64,000 nt of DNA from Micromonospora pattaloongensis (lineage in GTDB: Bacteria > Actinomycetota > Actinomycetes > Mycobacteriales > Micromonosporaceae): positions 310,001-374,000 of the forward strand of contig NZ_FNPH01000002.1 in assembly GCF_900107255.1 (NCBI RefSeq). The letters are read 5' to 3'. Below the pieces are notes generated by a model. The model made no database searches. It had not been told where the DNA came from and saw nothing but the letters and a program-made list of their open reading frames with translations. The position numbers and the translations under genes were made by a program. Positions 1-8,645 of the stretch are shown here, piece after piece. Positions within the stretch are counted from its first letter, which is position 1. Each line of letters begins with the position of its first letter.

Positions 1-1031
1 TGGCTGACACCGCCTCGGATCTGAAACCGGTGGCCCGCCGTGATCGACAGCGAGCGGCTGTCACCGTCAGCGAGCAATGGCTGGACGGCTCGCTCCCAGC
101 CCTGGTGAGCTGCCGTAACCCGCTGCTGTCGCTGGCCGAGTGGTTGGCGGCGAACCGCGCGATGACCGACGAACTGGTCCGGTCGTCCGGTGCAGTGCTG
201 TTCCGGGGCTTCGCGGTGCCCGACGCGGCGGCCTTCCACGAAGCGATCGGGGCCTTCTCCGGCGAGGTGCTGAGCTATGGCGAGCGTTCGTCCCCGCGCA
301 CCGAGGTGATCGGCGACCAAGTCTACACCTCGACCGAGCACCCGGCCGCGGAGAGCATCCTGCCGCACAACGAGCAGTCGTACACCTTGAACTGGCCCAT
401 GCGGATCTCGTTCTTCTGCGACATACCACCGACCACCGGCGGCCGCACTCCCCTGGTAGACAGCCGCAAGGTGCTGGCCCGGCTGCGCCCGGAGACGGTG
501 GGCCGCTTCGCCGCCACGGGTGTGCGGTACACCCGCAACTACGTCGACGGCATCAGCCTGTCCTGGTCCGAGGCCTTTCAGACCGACGACCGCCGGGTCG
601 TCGAGGAGCACTGTGTTCGCGAAGGGATCACCTACGAGTGGACGACGGACGGCGGGCTGCGCACCGCTCAGGTGCGGCCGGCGGTGCATCGTCACCCGAT
701 CACCGGTGAGAGAACATGGTTCAACCACGCGCACTTCTTCAACATCTTCTCGATGCCGTCCGGCGTCGGGCAGGACCTGTGGGACTCGCTCGGCGAGGAC
801 GGCATTCCATACCACACCTCCTACGGCGACGGATCGCCGATCGATCGGACGACTCTGGCCGAGCTGCACGAGGCGTATCTAGCCGAGACCCGCTCGTTCG
901 ACTGGCAGGCCGGCGACGTGCTCGTGGTGGAGAACATGCTGACCGCGCACGCCCGTGACCCATTCACCGGACCGCGGCGCATCCTCGCCGCGATGAGCGA
1001 CTCCTACCGCTTCGTCGCGGGCAACGCATGA
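1..1031 (+). CDS. TauD/SyrP-type Fe(II)/2-oxoglutarate hydroxylase 1 (5' edge)
   Basis: Predicted non-haem iron dioxygenase that would beta-hydroxylate an amino acid bound to an NRPS carrier domain. The HxE facial-triad motif is seen in 'PHNEQSY'; the distal His is in 'TAHARDP' and the 2OG-binding Arg follows in 'GPRRILA'. The frame is open to the left edge. The window begins 'tg gct gac', which would be the end of an ATG if the base just outside is A, so only one base may be missing. A GTG at 30 is a fallback start. The stop overlaps the ATG of the next gene by 4 bp (ATGA). It is a clear paralogue of that gene, sharing the HxE block, the 'WFNH' block and the C-terminal 'AMSD' ending. In kutzneride biosynthesis two such enzymes (KtzO, KtzP) give opposite 3-hydroxy-Glu stereoisomers. 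The substrate here is inferred. Confidence 0.85.
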   Translation, partial: ADTASDLKPVARRDRQRAAVTVSEQWLDGSLPALVSCRNPLLSLAEWLAANRAMTDELVRSSGAVLFRGFAVPDAAAFHEAIGAFSGEVLSYGERSSPRTEVIGDQVYTSTEHPAAESILPHNEQSYTLNWPMRISFFCDIPPTTGGRTPLVDSRKVLARLRPETVGRFAATGVRYTRNYVDGISLSWSEAFQTDDRRVVEEHCVREGITYEWTTDGGLRTAQVRPAVHRHPITGERTWFNHAHFFNIFSMPSGVGQDLWDSLGEDGIPYHTSYGDGSPIDRTTLAELHEAYLAETRSFDWQAGDVLVVENMLTAHARDPFTGPRRILAAMSDSYRFVAGNA

Positions 1032-2041
1032 CGACGAGCACCGGCCCGATGCGCCGGATGGCCCGCGTCACTAGTCCCGTCCGCCGGTCCACCCTCGCCG
1101 AGGATTTCGCGCTCGTCGTCGAGGCCACCTCCCCGGCACTTCAGCTGCCGAGCTGGATCGCCGACAACCACGCCGCCATCCGGGCCGACCTGCATCGCTT
1201 CGGCGCCGTGCTGTTCCGCGGCTTCGCGGTCGACGGACCGGCCGGCTTCGGATCGTCGGCCCGGGCGGTCAGCCCGGTGCTGCTGGACTACGTGGAGCGG
1301 GCAGCGCCCCGGCAGGAGGTCGCGCCGGGCGTGTTCACCTCCACCGAGATGGCCGCCGACCAGTGGATCCCGCTGCACCACGAGATGTCGTACGCCCACA
1401 ACTGGCCGACCCTGCTCTATTTCTACTGCGACGTCGCGGCCACCAGGCTCGGCGCGACGCCACTGGCCAGCGAGCGCACCGTGCTGCCGCTGATCCCGGC
1501 CGAGGCCCGCGAGCGCTTCGTCCGACACGGCGTGCGCTACGTCCGTAACTACAGTCCGGAGCTCGACCTGCCCTGGCAGCAGGTGTTCCAGACGACCGAC
1601 CGGGCCGAGGTCGAGGCGTACTGCCGCGAGTCCCGCACCGAGTTCGCCTGGATCGGCCGCGACGGGCTGCGCACCACCGCGGTGCGCCAGGCGACTGCGG
1701 TACACCCGGAGACCGGCGAGACGGTCTGGTTCAACCACTCGCACCTGTTTCATCTGACCAACCTGCCGTCCGATGTGGCGGCCGCGCTGGTCGGCGAGTA
1801 CGGCCTGGCCGGGGTGCCCCGCAACGCCTACTACGGCGACGGTGCGGTCATCGAGGACGAGGTGGTGCGCATGATCGGCGACCTGTACCGCGACCACTCG
1901 GTCCGCTTCGACTGGCAGGCGAGCGATGTCCTGATAGTCGACAACTTCCTCGCCACGCACGGCCGGGAGCCCTTCGAGGGCGACCGCCGGGTGCTGGTAG
2001 CCATGTCGGATCTCTATGTGAATTCAGGGTTTTCGCGATGA
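1028..2041 (+). CDS. TauD/SyrP-type Fe(II)/2-oxoglutarate hydroxylase 2
   Basis: Second of two adjacent Fe(II)/2OG dioxygenases, 337 aa. The metal triad is visible as 'LHHEMSY' (HxE) and 'LATHGREP' (distal His), with the 2OG Arg in 'GDRRVLV'. It overlaps the upstream gene by 4 bp, and its own stop overlaps the NRPS start by 4 bp, so the three genes are translationally coupled. The coupling and the SyrP/KtzO/KtzP family resemblance make a carrier-bound amino acid the likely substrate. The interrupted A domain of the next gene reads as Glu-specific, so beta-hydroxylation of glutamate is the leading inference. The two paralogues differ enough to set different stereochemistry or act on different residues. 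Confidence 0.87.
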   Translation: MTTSTGPMRRMARVTSPVRRSTLAEDFALVVEATSPALQLPSWIADNHAAIRADLHRFGAVLFRGFAVDGPAGFGSSARAVSPVLLDYVERAAPRQEVAPGVFTSTEMAADQWIPLHHEMSYAHNWPTLLYFYCDVAATRLGATPLASERTVLPLIPAEARERFVRHGVRYVRNYSPELDLPWQQVFQTTDRAEVEAYCRESRTEFAWIGRDGLRTTAVRQATAVHPETGETVWFNHSHLFHLTNLPSDVAAALVGEYGLAGVPRNAYYGDGAVIEDEVVRMIGDLYRDHSVRFDWQASDVLIVDNFLATHGREPFEGDRRVLVAMSDLYVNSGFSR

Positions 2042-5000
2042 CGGAAGACAAATTCCGGCTCTCGCCGGGTCAGCGGCAGTGGCTCGCGTCCGGCCGGGCC
2101 GCCGGCCCCGGGCATCGCGCCCGATACCAGTTGCCGTCGGCGACCACGCTCACCGACGTGCGTCGGGTCCTCGACGAGCTGAGTGACCGGCACGAAGCCC
2201 TGCGCCTGCGCTTCACCGTCGGCCGGCACGAGCCCTTTCAGCAGGTGCCCGACGAGCACCGCCCGCCTGTGGGCACGGCCGAGCCGGCGGCCGACGAGGA
2301 TTGGCTGCGGCACCCAGTCACCGCGGTCTTCACCCCGGGCCGGTTGACCGTTCTCGCCTCTCCGCTCGCGCTCGATCCGGAGAGCCTGCGGCTACTCGGG
2401 GCCGAGCTGCGTGATCGGCTCGGCGCCGACCGGCCGGACGACGACGAGGACGACGAGGACCGTCTCCAGTTCATCGACATATCAGAATGGGAGCTGGAGC
2501 AGCTTCCGGCGGCCGCACCGGACACGCGGGCGCCGGTTGTCCTGCCATCGGACGGCCCCGCCGGGAGCGCCGAGGCGTTCCTCGACCCCGTCCTGGTGGA
2601 CCGCCTCCAGCAGCGGGCCGCCGATGACAAGACGACGACCGACGACCTGGTGCTGGCGGCGTGGATCCGGGTGCTCTCCCGCTACGCGGCCGACGCCGAC
2701 ACCACCCTGATATTCGGTCGTTATCACGCCGGGCGAAGCCTCGAGGGAACGCGCGGCGTCCTCGGCTCGCTCGGCCGCTACGAGGCGGTCACGATGACCG
2801 AGCCGGCCGGTATCGAGGTGGCGTCCCCGCTGGCCGAGCCCGCCCAGCTGGTCGCGACGTTCGCCGGTTCGGTCACCGGCGACGACGAGATCGAGGTGGA
2901 TGGTCCGGCGAGCCTGGGCGCCCTGCACCTGGAGTGCGTGACCGGCGCCGGCACGATGACGCTGCGCGTGCGGGCCGATGCCGGCGAGTATGCCCCCTGG
3001 CTACGCGATTCCGTGGTCGGCACGCTCATCGCGTTGCTCGACGACGTGCCCGGCGTACCCTCTCTCGGCGCCGCCGAGGCCGCGGCACTGGCCGAGCTCG
3101 GCCACGGCCCGACCCAGACGCGGCCCTCGTCGACGACCATTCAGGATCTGCTCGAGCAGGGTGTCCGGGGCAGCGACCCGGCCCGTCCGGCGGTGATCGA
3201 CGGCGATACGTCGCTGACCTTCGGCGAGCTCGACGCGAGTGCGTCCGACCTGGCCGGCGAACTCGCCGCGCGCGGCGTCGCGCCCGGCGACCGGGTGACC
3301 GTGCTGGTCGACCGCGGCTGGCGTACGGTCGTGGCGTTCCTCGCCGTCATGCGAGCGGGGGCGGTCTATGTTCCGGTCGACCCGGATCAGCCCGCCGCCC
3401 GCATCGCCGCGCTGGTCGCGCGGGTCGGTGCGGTCGCTGTCATCGGTGACGAGTCCTTCCCCGTCACCCGGGTGAGCGAGCCGTCCCGCCCGCGTCACCT
3501 TGTCGATCGCGCGCCCACCGACCCGGCGTACATCATTTTCACGTCGGGCTCCACCGGGGCCCCGCGACCGGTGCTGGTGAACTCCGGGGCAGTCGCCCGG
3601 CTGCATCGGGCGCTGGCGGCCACGGTCTATGCCGCGACGGACGGTCAGCTGCGGGTGAGCGTCAACGCGCCCGCGACCTTCGACGCGTCCGTAAAGCAGC
3701 TGATCCAGCTCGCCAGTGGGCACACCCTGTGCCCGGTGCCGGCCGGCGTCCGCGAGGACCCGCCCGGCATGCTGCGATTCCTGGCCGAGCACCGGATCGA
3801 TGTACTCGACTGCACGCCGTCGCACGTTCGCCTCCTGCTCGAGGCACGCCAGCCGGGTGACGCCCTGCCCGGGCTCCTGCTGATCGGCGGTGAGGCCATC
3901 GACGAGGCGCTCTGGGCCGAGCTCGCCGGGCTGGACGGCGTTCGCGCGATCAACCTGTACGGCCCGACGGAATGCACCGTGGACAGCACGTTCGCGACCG
4001 TCCGGGCCGGCACCTCGCCGACGATCGGACGCCCGCTGCCCGGTGTCGGTTTCATCGTGGCCGACGCGGCCGGCCGACCGCTGCCGGTGGGCGCGCCGGG
4101 CGAGCTGCTAATCACCGGTGGCCAGCTCGCCGACGGCTACTTCGGGGACGAGGCGGCGACCGCCGCCCGGTTCATCACCGTGGCGGATTCCGGCGGCACC
4201 CCGGTTCGCGCCTATCGGACCGGCGACCGGGTGCGGCTGCGGCCCGACGGCCGGCTCGACTATCTCGGCCGCACCGACGACCAGATCAAGATCCGCGGTA
4301 CGCGTATCGAGCCGGGCGAGATCACCGCGGCGCTGCGCAAGCACCCGTCGGTGCGGACCGCCGCGGTCATCACTCACGGCGACGGCGGTCGCCGCCGGCT
4401 CGTCGCATACGCGGTGCCGGCTGCCCGCGCGGTCGACCCGCACCGGCTGGCCGGGATCAACCCGCACGAGACCCAATACCTCTACGACGAGATCTTCACG
4501 CAGGAGACGTATCTGCGCGGCGGCGTCACGTTGCCGGCCGGGGCCGTGGTGTTCGACGTCGGCGCCAACATCGGCATGTTCTCGCTGTTCGTCGCCAGCC
4601 TGGTCGCCGACGCCCGGCTCTACGCCTTCGAGCCGGTCACCCCGGTCTTCGACGCGCTGCGGGTCAACCTGGCCCCGCTCGAGGGCAACGCGCGACTGTT
4701 CGCGCACGGCCTCTCGGGCACCGAGCGAGACACCACGTTCGCCTATTACCCCGGCTACTCGATGATGTCGGGCGAGCACGCGTACGCCGATCCTCAGGCC
4801 GAGAAGCGGGTAGTCCGGCGCTATCTGACCAATGCCCGAAACCAGTCCGGCCGGACGGCGGACGACGAGCTGCTGTCCAATCTGGACGACCTGCTGGCCG
4901 ATCGTTTCGACCCGGCCGAGCAGCGGTGCCGGCTGCGGCGGCTGTCCCAGGTCATCGACGAGGAGGGCGTCGACCGCATCGACCTGTTGAAAATCGATGT

Positions 5001-8000
5001 GCAGCGGGCCGAGCTGGACGTGCTGCTCGGCCTCGACGAGCGGCACTGGCCCCTGATCCAGCAGATCGCCATGGAGGTGCACGAGGACCCCGACGGCCCC
5101 ACCGCGGGCCGCGGGCGGCAGATCGCCGAGATGCTCGAGAAGCACGGGTTCACCGTCCTGCTCGAACAGGATGAGCTTCTGGTGGGCACGGACCGCTTCA
5201 ACCTGCACGCGTTCCGCCCGGCCTATCGCTCGGCGACCGCGCCGGCGCCGGCCCCGGCGGCCGCCGCTTCTGGTCCGGAACTGCGCGACTGGCTGGCCGA
5301 GCAACTGCCCGCTTACCTCGTGCCAGACTCGATCGAGATCATCGATCGGCTGCCGCTGACCCGCAACGGCAAACTCGACCGGGCCGCGCTGCCGGACCCG
5401 GACACCGGGTCGGCCACCGACTACGCCCCGCCCACCCATCCGGCCGAGCAAATCCTGATCGAGATCTGGCAGGAGACGCTCGGTATCGCGCGGCTGGGCG
5501 TCGACGACAACGTGTTCCAGGTCGGCGCCGACTCCATCCGGGCCATCCGGGCGCGGGCGGCGGCCGCCCGGCGCGGCCTGGTCTTCCCGCTGCGCGACAT
5601 CTTTCGCTACCAGACCGTGCGCGAGCTGGTGCGGGAAAGCGTGCGCGAGCGGCCGGCTCAGCCGGTCGCCGAGAACCCCGCGTTCGCGTTGCTGACCGGC
5701 GAGGATCGAAAGCTGGTTCCGGCCGGTGTGGTCGACGCCTACCCGATGACGGCGCTCCAGCAGGGCATGGTCTACCACTCGGCGCTGATCCCGGAGCGCC
5801 ACAGCTATCACGTGGTGACCGGGCATCGGGTCGCGGCGCCGTTCGACGCGGCCGCGTTGCGGGTGGCAGTCGACGGTCTCGCCGCTGCTCACCCCGCCAT
5901 CCGGACGGTCTTCGACCTCGCGACGTTCTCCGAACCGATGCAGCTCGTCCGGGAGTCGGTGACCGTGGAGACTGCCGACGAGGACATCAGCGACTTGGCC
6001 CCGGACCAGCGCGAGCAACGCGCTGCCGCGGCCTTCGACGAGGAGCGCAGCCGTCCGTTCGATGTCACCGCCGACGTTCCGCTGCGGTTCCGCGCGGTGC
6101 GCCTGTCCGGCGACGAGTTCGAGCTGATCGTGGCCCACCACCACGCCGCCATGGACGGCTGGAGCCTCCACCTGATGCTGGCCGAACTGCTGAGGCGCTA
6201 CGCCGCCGCCCGGACCGGGGCGACCCCGCCGGTCGCCGGGCCAGCCCTGTCGCCCCGGCGGCTCGTCGAACTGGAACGCCAGACCCGGCAGGAGCCGAGC
6301 GCGGTCCAGGCCTGGCGGGCGTTGCTGGCCGGGGTGAGCGGCGTGGCGCCGGTCGGCAGCCGGCCGCCGCACATGACCGCACAACTCAACCGCCGGGTCG
6401 ACGCCGGGCTCACCGCCGACCTGCGGGCGTTCGCGGCGCGGCACGAGGTCCCGCTCAAGGCGGTCCTGCTGGCCGCGCACGCTCGCGCGCTCGGCGCCGA
6501 GGGCGGGTCGTCCGAGGTGGTCACCGGCCTGGTCGTTGGGCAGCGGCCCGGCGAGGAGAGCGCGGACCTCGCGCTCGGGCTGTTCATCACCACCCTTCCG
6601 GTGCGGCTGCCGGTCGCCGGGGTGACACCGGCCGAGCTGGCCGCCGAGGCGTGGCGCTCGGAGCGGGATCTGATGGGTCGCCACCTGGTGCCGCTGGCCG
6701 ACATCGAGGCCGCCACCGGTGGCGGGCGGCTGTTCGATGTGTTCTTCAACTTCACCGACTTCTCGTCGGTGCGGACGGGCACCGAGGACGGTTCGCGCGT
6801 GGTCGCCACGCGCGAGGCGACTGTCGACGTGGCCTTCGCTCTGGCCGTGGACGTGTCGATCGACACCGAGCCGGGGCTCAACCTGACGCTGCAGTTCGAC
6901 GCGGAGATCTGGCCACCCGACCGTGCGGCCGGCTTCGCCGAGCGGTATCACGAGACGCTGGCCCGGTTCGCGGCCGAGCCGGAGACCAGGTTGCCCGAAA
7001 CGGCAGTCGCGGCCTTCCCGACGCCGGCCGAGCCGGAGCCGGACGTCGAGCACGCAACAGCGTTGGCGATCGACCAGGTCCTGGCCCGGGTGTGGGCCGA
7101 GGTGCTCGGCCGGGAACCCCGGGGCGACGTGTCCTTCTTCGACGACGGCGGCGATTCGCTGCTCGCCCTACGTCTCACCACCCGCCTGAGTCAGCGGCTC
7201 GGAGCGCCGATCAGCCTCGCCGACTTCGTCCGCGACTCCCGGCCGGCGCGGCTCTCCGCGCTCATCGAGGAGCGGCTCACGTCCGACCCGGAGAGCTACT
7301 CGGTCACCGCCGACGGGGACCGGGTCCTGATGGTGGAGACCGAAGCCGGCTGGACGCTGCCGCCGCATGCCCGGCACGAGGCGGGTTGCGTGGTCAGCGA
7401 TCTGCAGGAGCGTCACGGACTGCCGGTGGTCGTCGAGGCGCGGGCGTGGGAGCTGGGTGACTGGGCGACGCCGTACGGCTATCTGGCCGCACCGGCCGGT
7501 GACGGACCGGCTCCGGACCCGGCCGGCGCCCGGTGGATCCCGGCAGCCGAGCTCGGCGCGCTGCCCCTGGCCGTGCCGGTGCACCGGCGTGCACTGGACG
7601 ACTGGTCGGCTAGCCGGCAACCCGGTGGCCCCGAGTTGCGCAGCGGCCAGTGGGGCAAGCCGCAGTGGCGGGCTGAGATGGCCGAGTGGCTCCACCAGGT
7701 CGCGACCGGCGCGGGCCGGCGGCCGACCGGGCCGGTCGAGCAGTTCATCGTCTCGCCGTACTCGTACACCGCTCGCATGGCGACTGACGGCGGCACGATC
7801 TGGTTCAAGGCTGCCCCGGCCCCGTTCCGGCACGAACCGGCGCTGGTCGACCTGCTGCACCGCACGTTCCCGGGCCGGGTGCCGAGGGTCCTCGCCATCG
7901 ATGCCGCCCGGGGCTTCCTGGCCACCGAGGACATCGGCGCCTACCGGGAGATCGGCAGCGAACTGACCGAGCTGGACCTCTACTCCACCGTGGCCTCGGC

Positions 8001-8622
8001 TTACGCCGGCATGCAGCGCGACCTGACGGACACCGGCGCTGACGTGCTCGCGCTGGGGGTGCCCGACCGCAGGCTCGGCGTCCTGCCGGAGCTGCTGGCC
8101 CGCCTGGCCGAGGACAACCGGGTGCTCAGCCCCGACGACCCGAGCGCGCTGACCCCGGACGAACGGCGCCGGCTGGTCGCCTGTGTGCCGTGGTTCGCCG
8201 ACCGGTGTGCCCAGCTGGCCGAGTTCGGCCTGCCGGACGTGGTCCAGAACACCGACTTCTGGCGCGACTGCATCGCGGTCACCGACAGCGGTTTCGTTCT
8301 ATTCGACTGGGCGGAGAGCGTGTACGGCAACCCGCTCAGCTCGCTGACCACGGTGCGCCGGGACTACGCCCTGGAGGGGCGGGCCGATCGGGCCGAGATC
8401 GAGGCCCGGCTGATCGAGGCGTACCTCACGGGGTGGGGCGGCGACGACGCGGTCCGCCGTCTGACGGCGGCCGTCGATCTGGCCAAGCCGACCGGCTTCC
8501 TGATGCGCGCGCTGTCTTGGCGCGCCTGCATGGACGGCATGACCGACCTCGACCGATACCCCGGCACCCGTGGTGTGGTCGCGCGCAACATGCGCGAGCT
8601 GCTGGCCCTAGTCGACGCGTGA
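2038..8622 (+). CDS. NRPS-1: C*-A(FkbM MT)-T-C-T-NUDIX-like-kinase-like
   Basis: Multidomain peptide synthetase, 2194 aa. Domains, approximate residues: degenerate C-like 1-355 (HHxxxDG replaced by 'SPLALDPES'); A 365-1115, split after A8 by an FkbM-type SAM methyltransferase at about 805-1065 ('DVGANIGMFS' motif I) and resuming to A10 'RNGKLD'; T1 with Ser1166 in 'GADSI'; canonical C about 1235-1640 with His1368, His1369 and Asp1373; T2 with Ser1707 in 'GGDSL'; NUDIX-like about 1750-1870; aminoglycoside-phosphotransferase-like about 1875-2190. The specificity code, aligned by eye, is DAKDLGLVDK, one change from a published Glu code (DAKDLGVVDK). The second module has no A domain, so T2 must be loaded in trans. 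The kinase-like tail keeps Lys1924, Glu1933, Asp2073 and Asp2090, but the usual catalytic His is Asn and the metal Asn is Cys. There is no thioesterase domain. Confidence 0.9.
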   Translation: MTEDKFRLSPGQRQWLASGRAAGPGHRARYQLPSATTLTDVRRVLDELSDRHEALRLRFTVGRHEPFQQVPDEHRPPVGTAEPAADEDWLRHPVTAVFTPGRLTVLASPLALDPESLRLLGAELRDRLGADRPDDDEDDEDRLQFIDISEWELEQLPAAAPDTRAPVVLPSDGPAGSAEAFLDPVLVDRLQQRAADDKTTTDDLVLAAWIRVLSRYAADADTTLIFGRYHAGRSLEGTRGVLGSLGRYEAVTMTEPAGIEVASPLAEPAQLVATFAGSVTGDDEIEVDGPASLGALHLECVTGAGTMTLRVRADAGEYAPWLRDSVVGTLIALLDDVPGVPSLGAAEAAALAELGHGPTQTRPSSTTIQDLLEQGVRGSDPARPAVIDGDTSLTFGELDASASDLAGELAARGVAPGDRVTVLVDRGWRTVVAFLAVMRAGAVYVPVDPDQPAARIAALVARVGAVAVIGDESFPVTRVSEPSRPRHLVDRAPTDPAYIIFTSGSTGAPRPVLVNSGAVARLHRALAATVYAATDGQLRVSVNAPATFDASVKQLIQLASGHTLCPVPAGVREDPPGMLRFLAEHRIDVLDCTPSHVRLLLEARQPGDALPGLLLIGGEAIDEALWAELAGLDGVRAINLYGPTECTVDSTFATVRAGTSPTIGRPLPGVGFIVADAAGRPLPVGAPGELLITGGQLADGYFGDEAATAARFITVADSGGTPVRAYRTGDRVRLRPDGRLDYLGRTDDQIKIRGTRIEPGEITAALRKHPSVRTAAVITHGDGGRRRLVAYAVPAARAVDPHRLAGINPHETQYLYDEIFTQETYLRGGVTLPAGAVVFDVGANIGMFSLFVASLVADARLYAFEPVTPVFDALRVNLAPLEGNARLFAHGLSGTERDTTFAYYPGYSMMSGEHAYADPQAEKRVVRRYLTNARNQSGRTADDELLSNLDDLLADRFDPAEQRCRLRRLSQVIDEEGVDRIDLLKIDVQRAELDVLLGLDERHWPLIQQIAMEVHEDPDGPTAGRGRQIAEMLEKHGFTVLLEQDELLVGTDRFNLHAFRPAYRSATAPAPAPAAAASGPELRDWLAEQLPAYLVPDSIEIIDRLPLTRNGKLDRAALPDPDTGSATDYAPPTHPAEQILIEIWQETLGIARLGVDDNVFQVGADSIRAIRARAAAARRGLVFPLRDIFRYQTVRELVRESVRERPAQPVAENPAFALLTGEDRKLVPAGVVDAYPMTALQQGMVYHSALIPERHSYHVVTGHRVAAPFDAAALRVAVDGLAAAHPAIRTVFDLATFSEPMQLVRESVTVETADEDISDLAPDQREQRAAAAFDEERSRPFDVTADVPLRFRAVRLSGDEFELIVAHHHAAMDGWSLHLMLAELLRRYAAARTGATPPVAGPALSPRRLVELERQTRQEPSAVQAWRALLAGVSGVAPVGSRPPHMTAQLNRRVDAGLTADLRAFAARHEVPLKAVLLAAHARALGAEGGSSEVVTGLVVGQRPGEESADLALGLFITTLPVRLPVAGVTPAELAAEAWRSERDLMGRHLVPLADIEAATGGGRLFDVFFNFTDFSSVRTGTEDGSRVVATREATVDVAFALAVDVSIDTEPGLNLTLQFDAEIWPPDRAAGFAERYHETLARFAAEPETRLPETAVAAFPTPAEPEPDVEHATALAIDQVLARVWAEVLGREPRGDVSFFDDGGDSLLALRLTTRLSQRLGAPISLADFVRDSRPARLSALIEERLTSDPESYSVTADGDRVLMVETEAGWTLPPHARHEAGCVVSDLQERHGLPVVVEARAWELGDWATPYGYLAAPAGDGPAPDPAGARWIPAAELGALPLAVPVHRRALDDWSASRQPGGPELRSGQWGKPQWRAEMAEWLHQVATGAGRRPTGPVEQFIVSPYSYTARMATDGGTIWFKAAPAPFRHEPALVDLLHRTFPGRVPRVLAIDAARGFLATEDIGAYREIGSELTELDLYSTVASAYAGMQRDLTDTGADVLALGVPDRRLGVLPELLARLAEDNRVLSPDDPSALTPDERRRLVACVPWFADRCAQLAEFGLPDVVQNTDFWRDCIAVTDSGFVLFDWAESVYGNPLSSLTTVRRDYALEGRADRAEIEARLIEAYLTGWGGDDAVRRLTAAVDLAKPTGFLMRALSWRACMDGMTDLDRYPGTRGVVARNMRELLALVDA

Positions 8623-8645
8623 CCGCCATCTCCGGAGGAGCACTC

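Noticed and set aside
4108-7053. 981-codon open frame on the minus strand, antisense to NRPS-1
   Set aside because: It is opposite a clear NRPS reading frame, Arg/Gly/Pro-rich and lacks any domain; an effect of high GC third positions.
8190-8645. Upstream in-frame extension of NRPS-2 into NRPS-1
   Set aside because: It has no start signal, overlaps the kinase-like tail in another frame, and a strong GGAGGAG marks ATG 8646.
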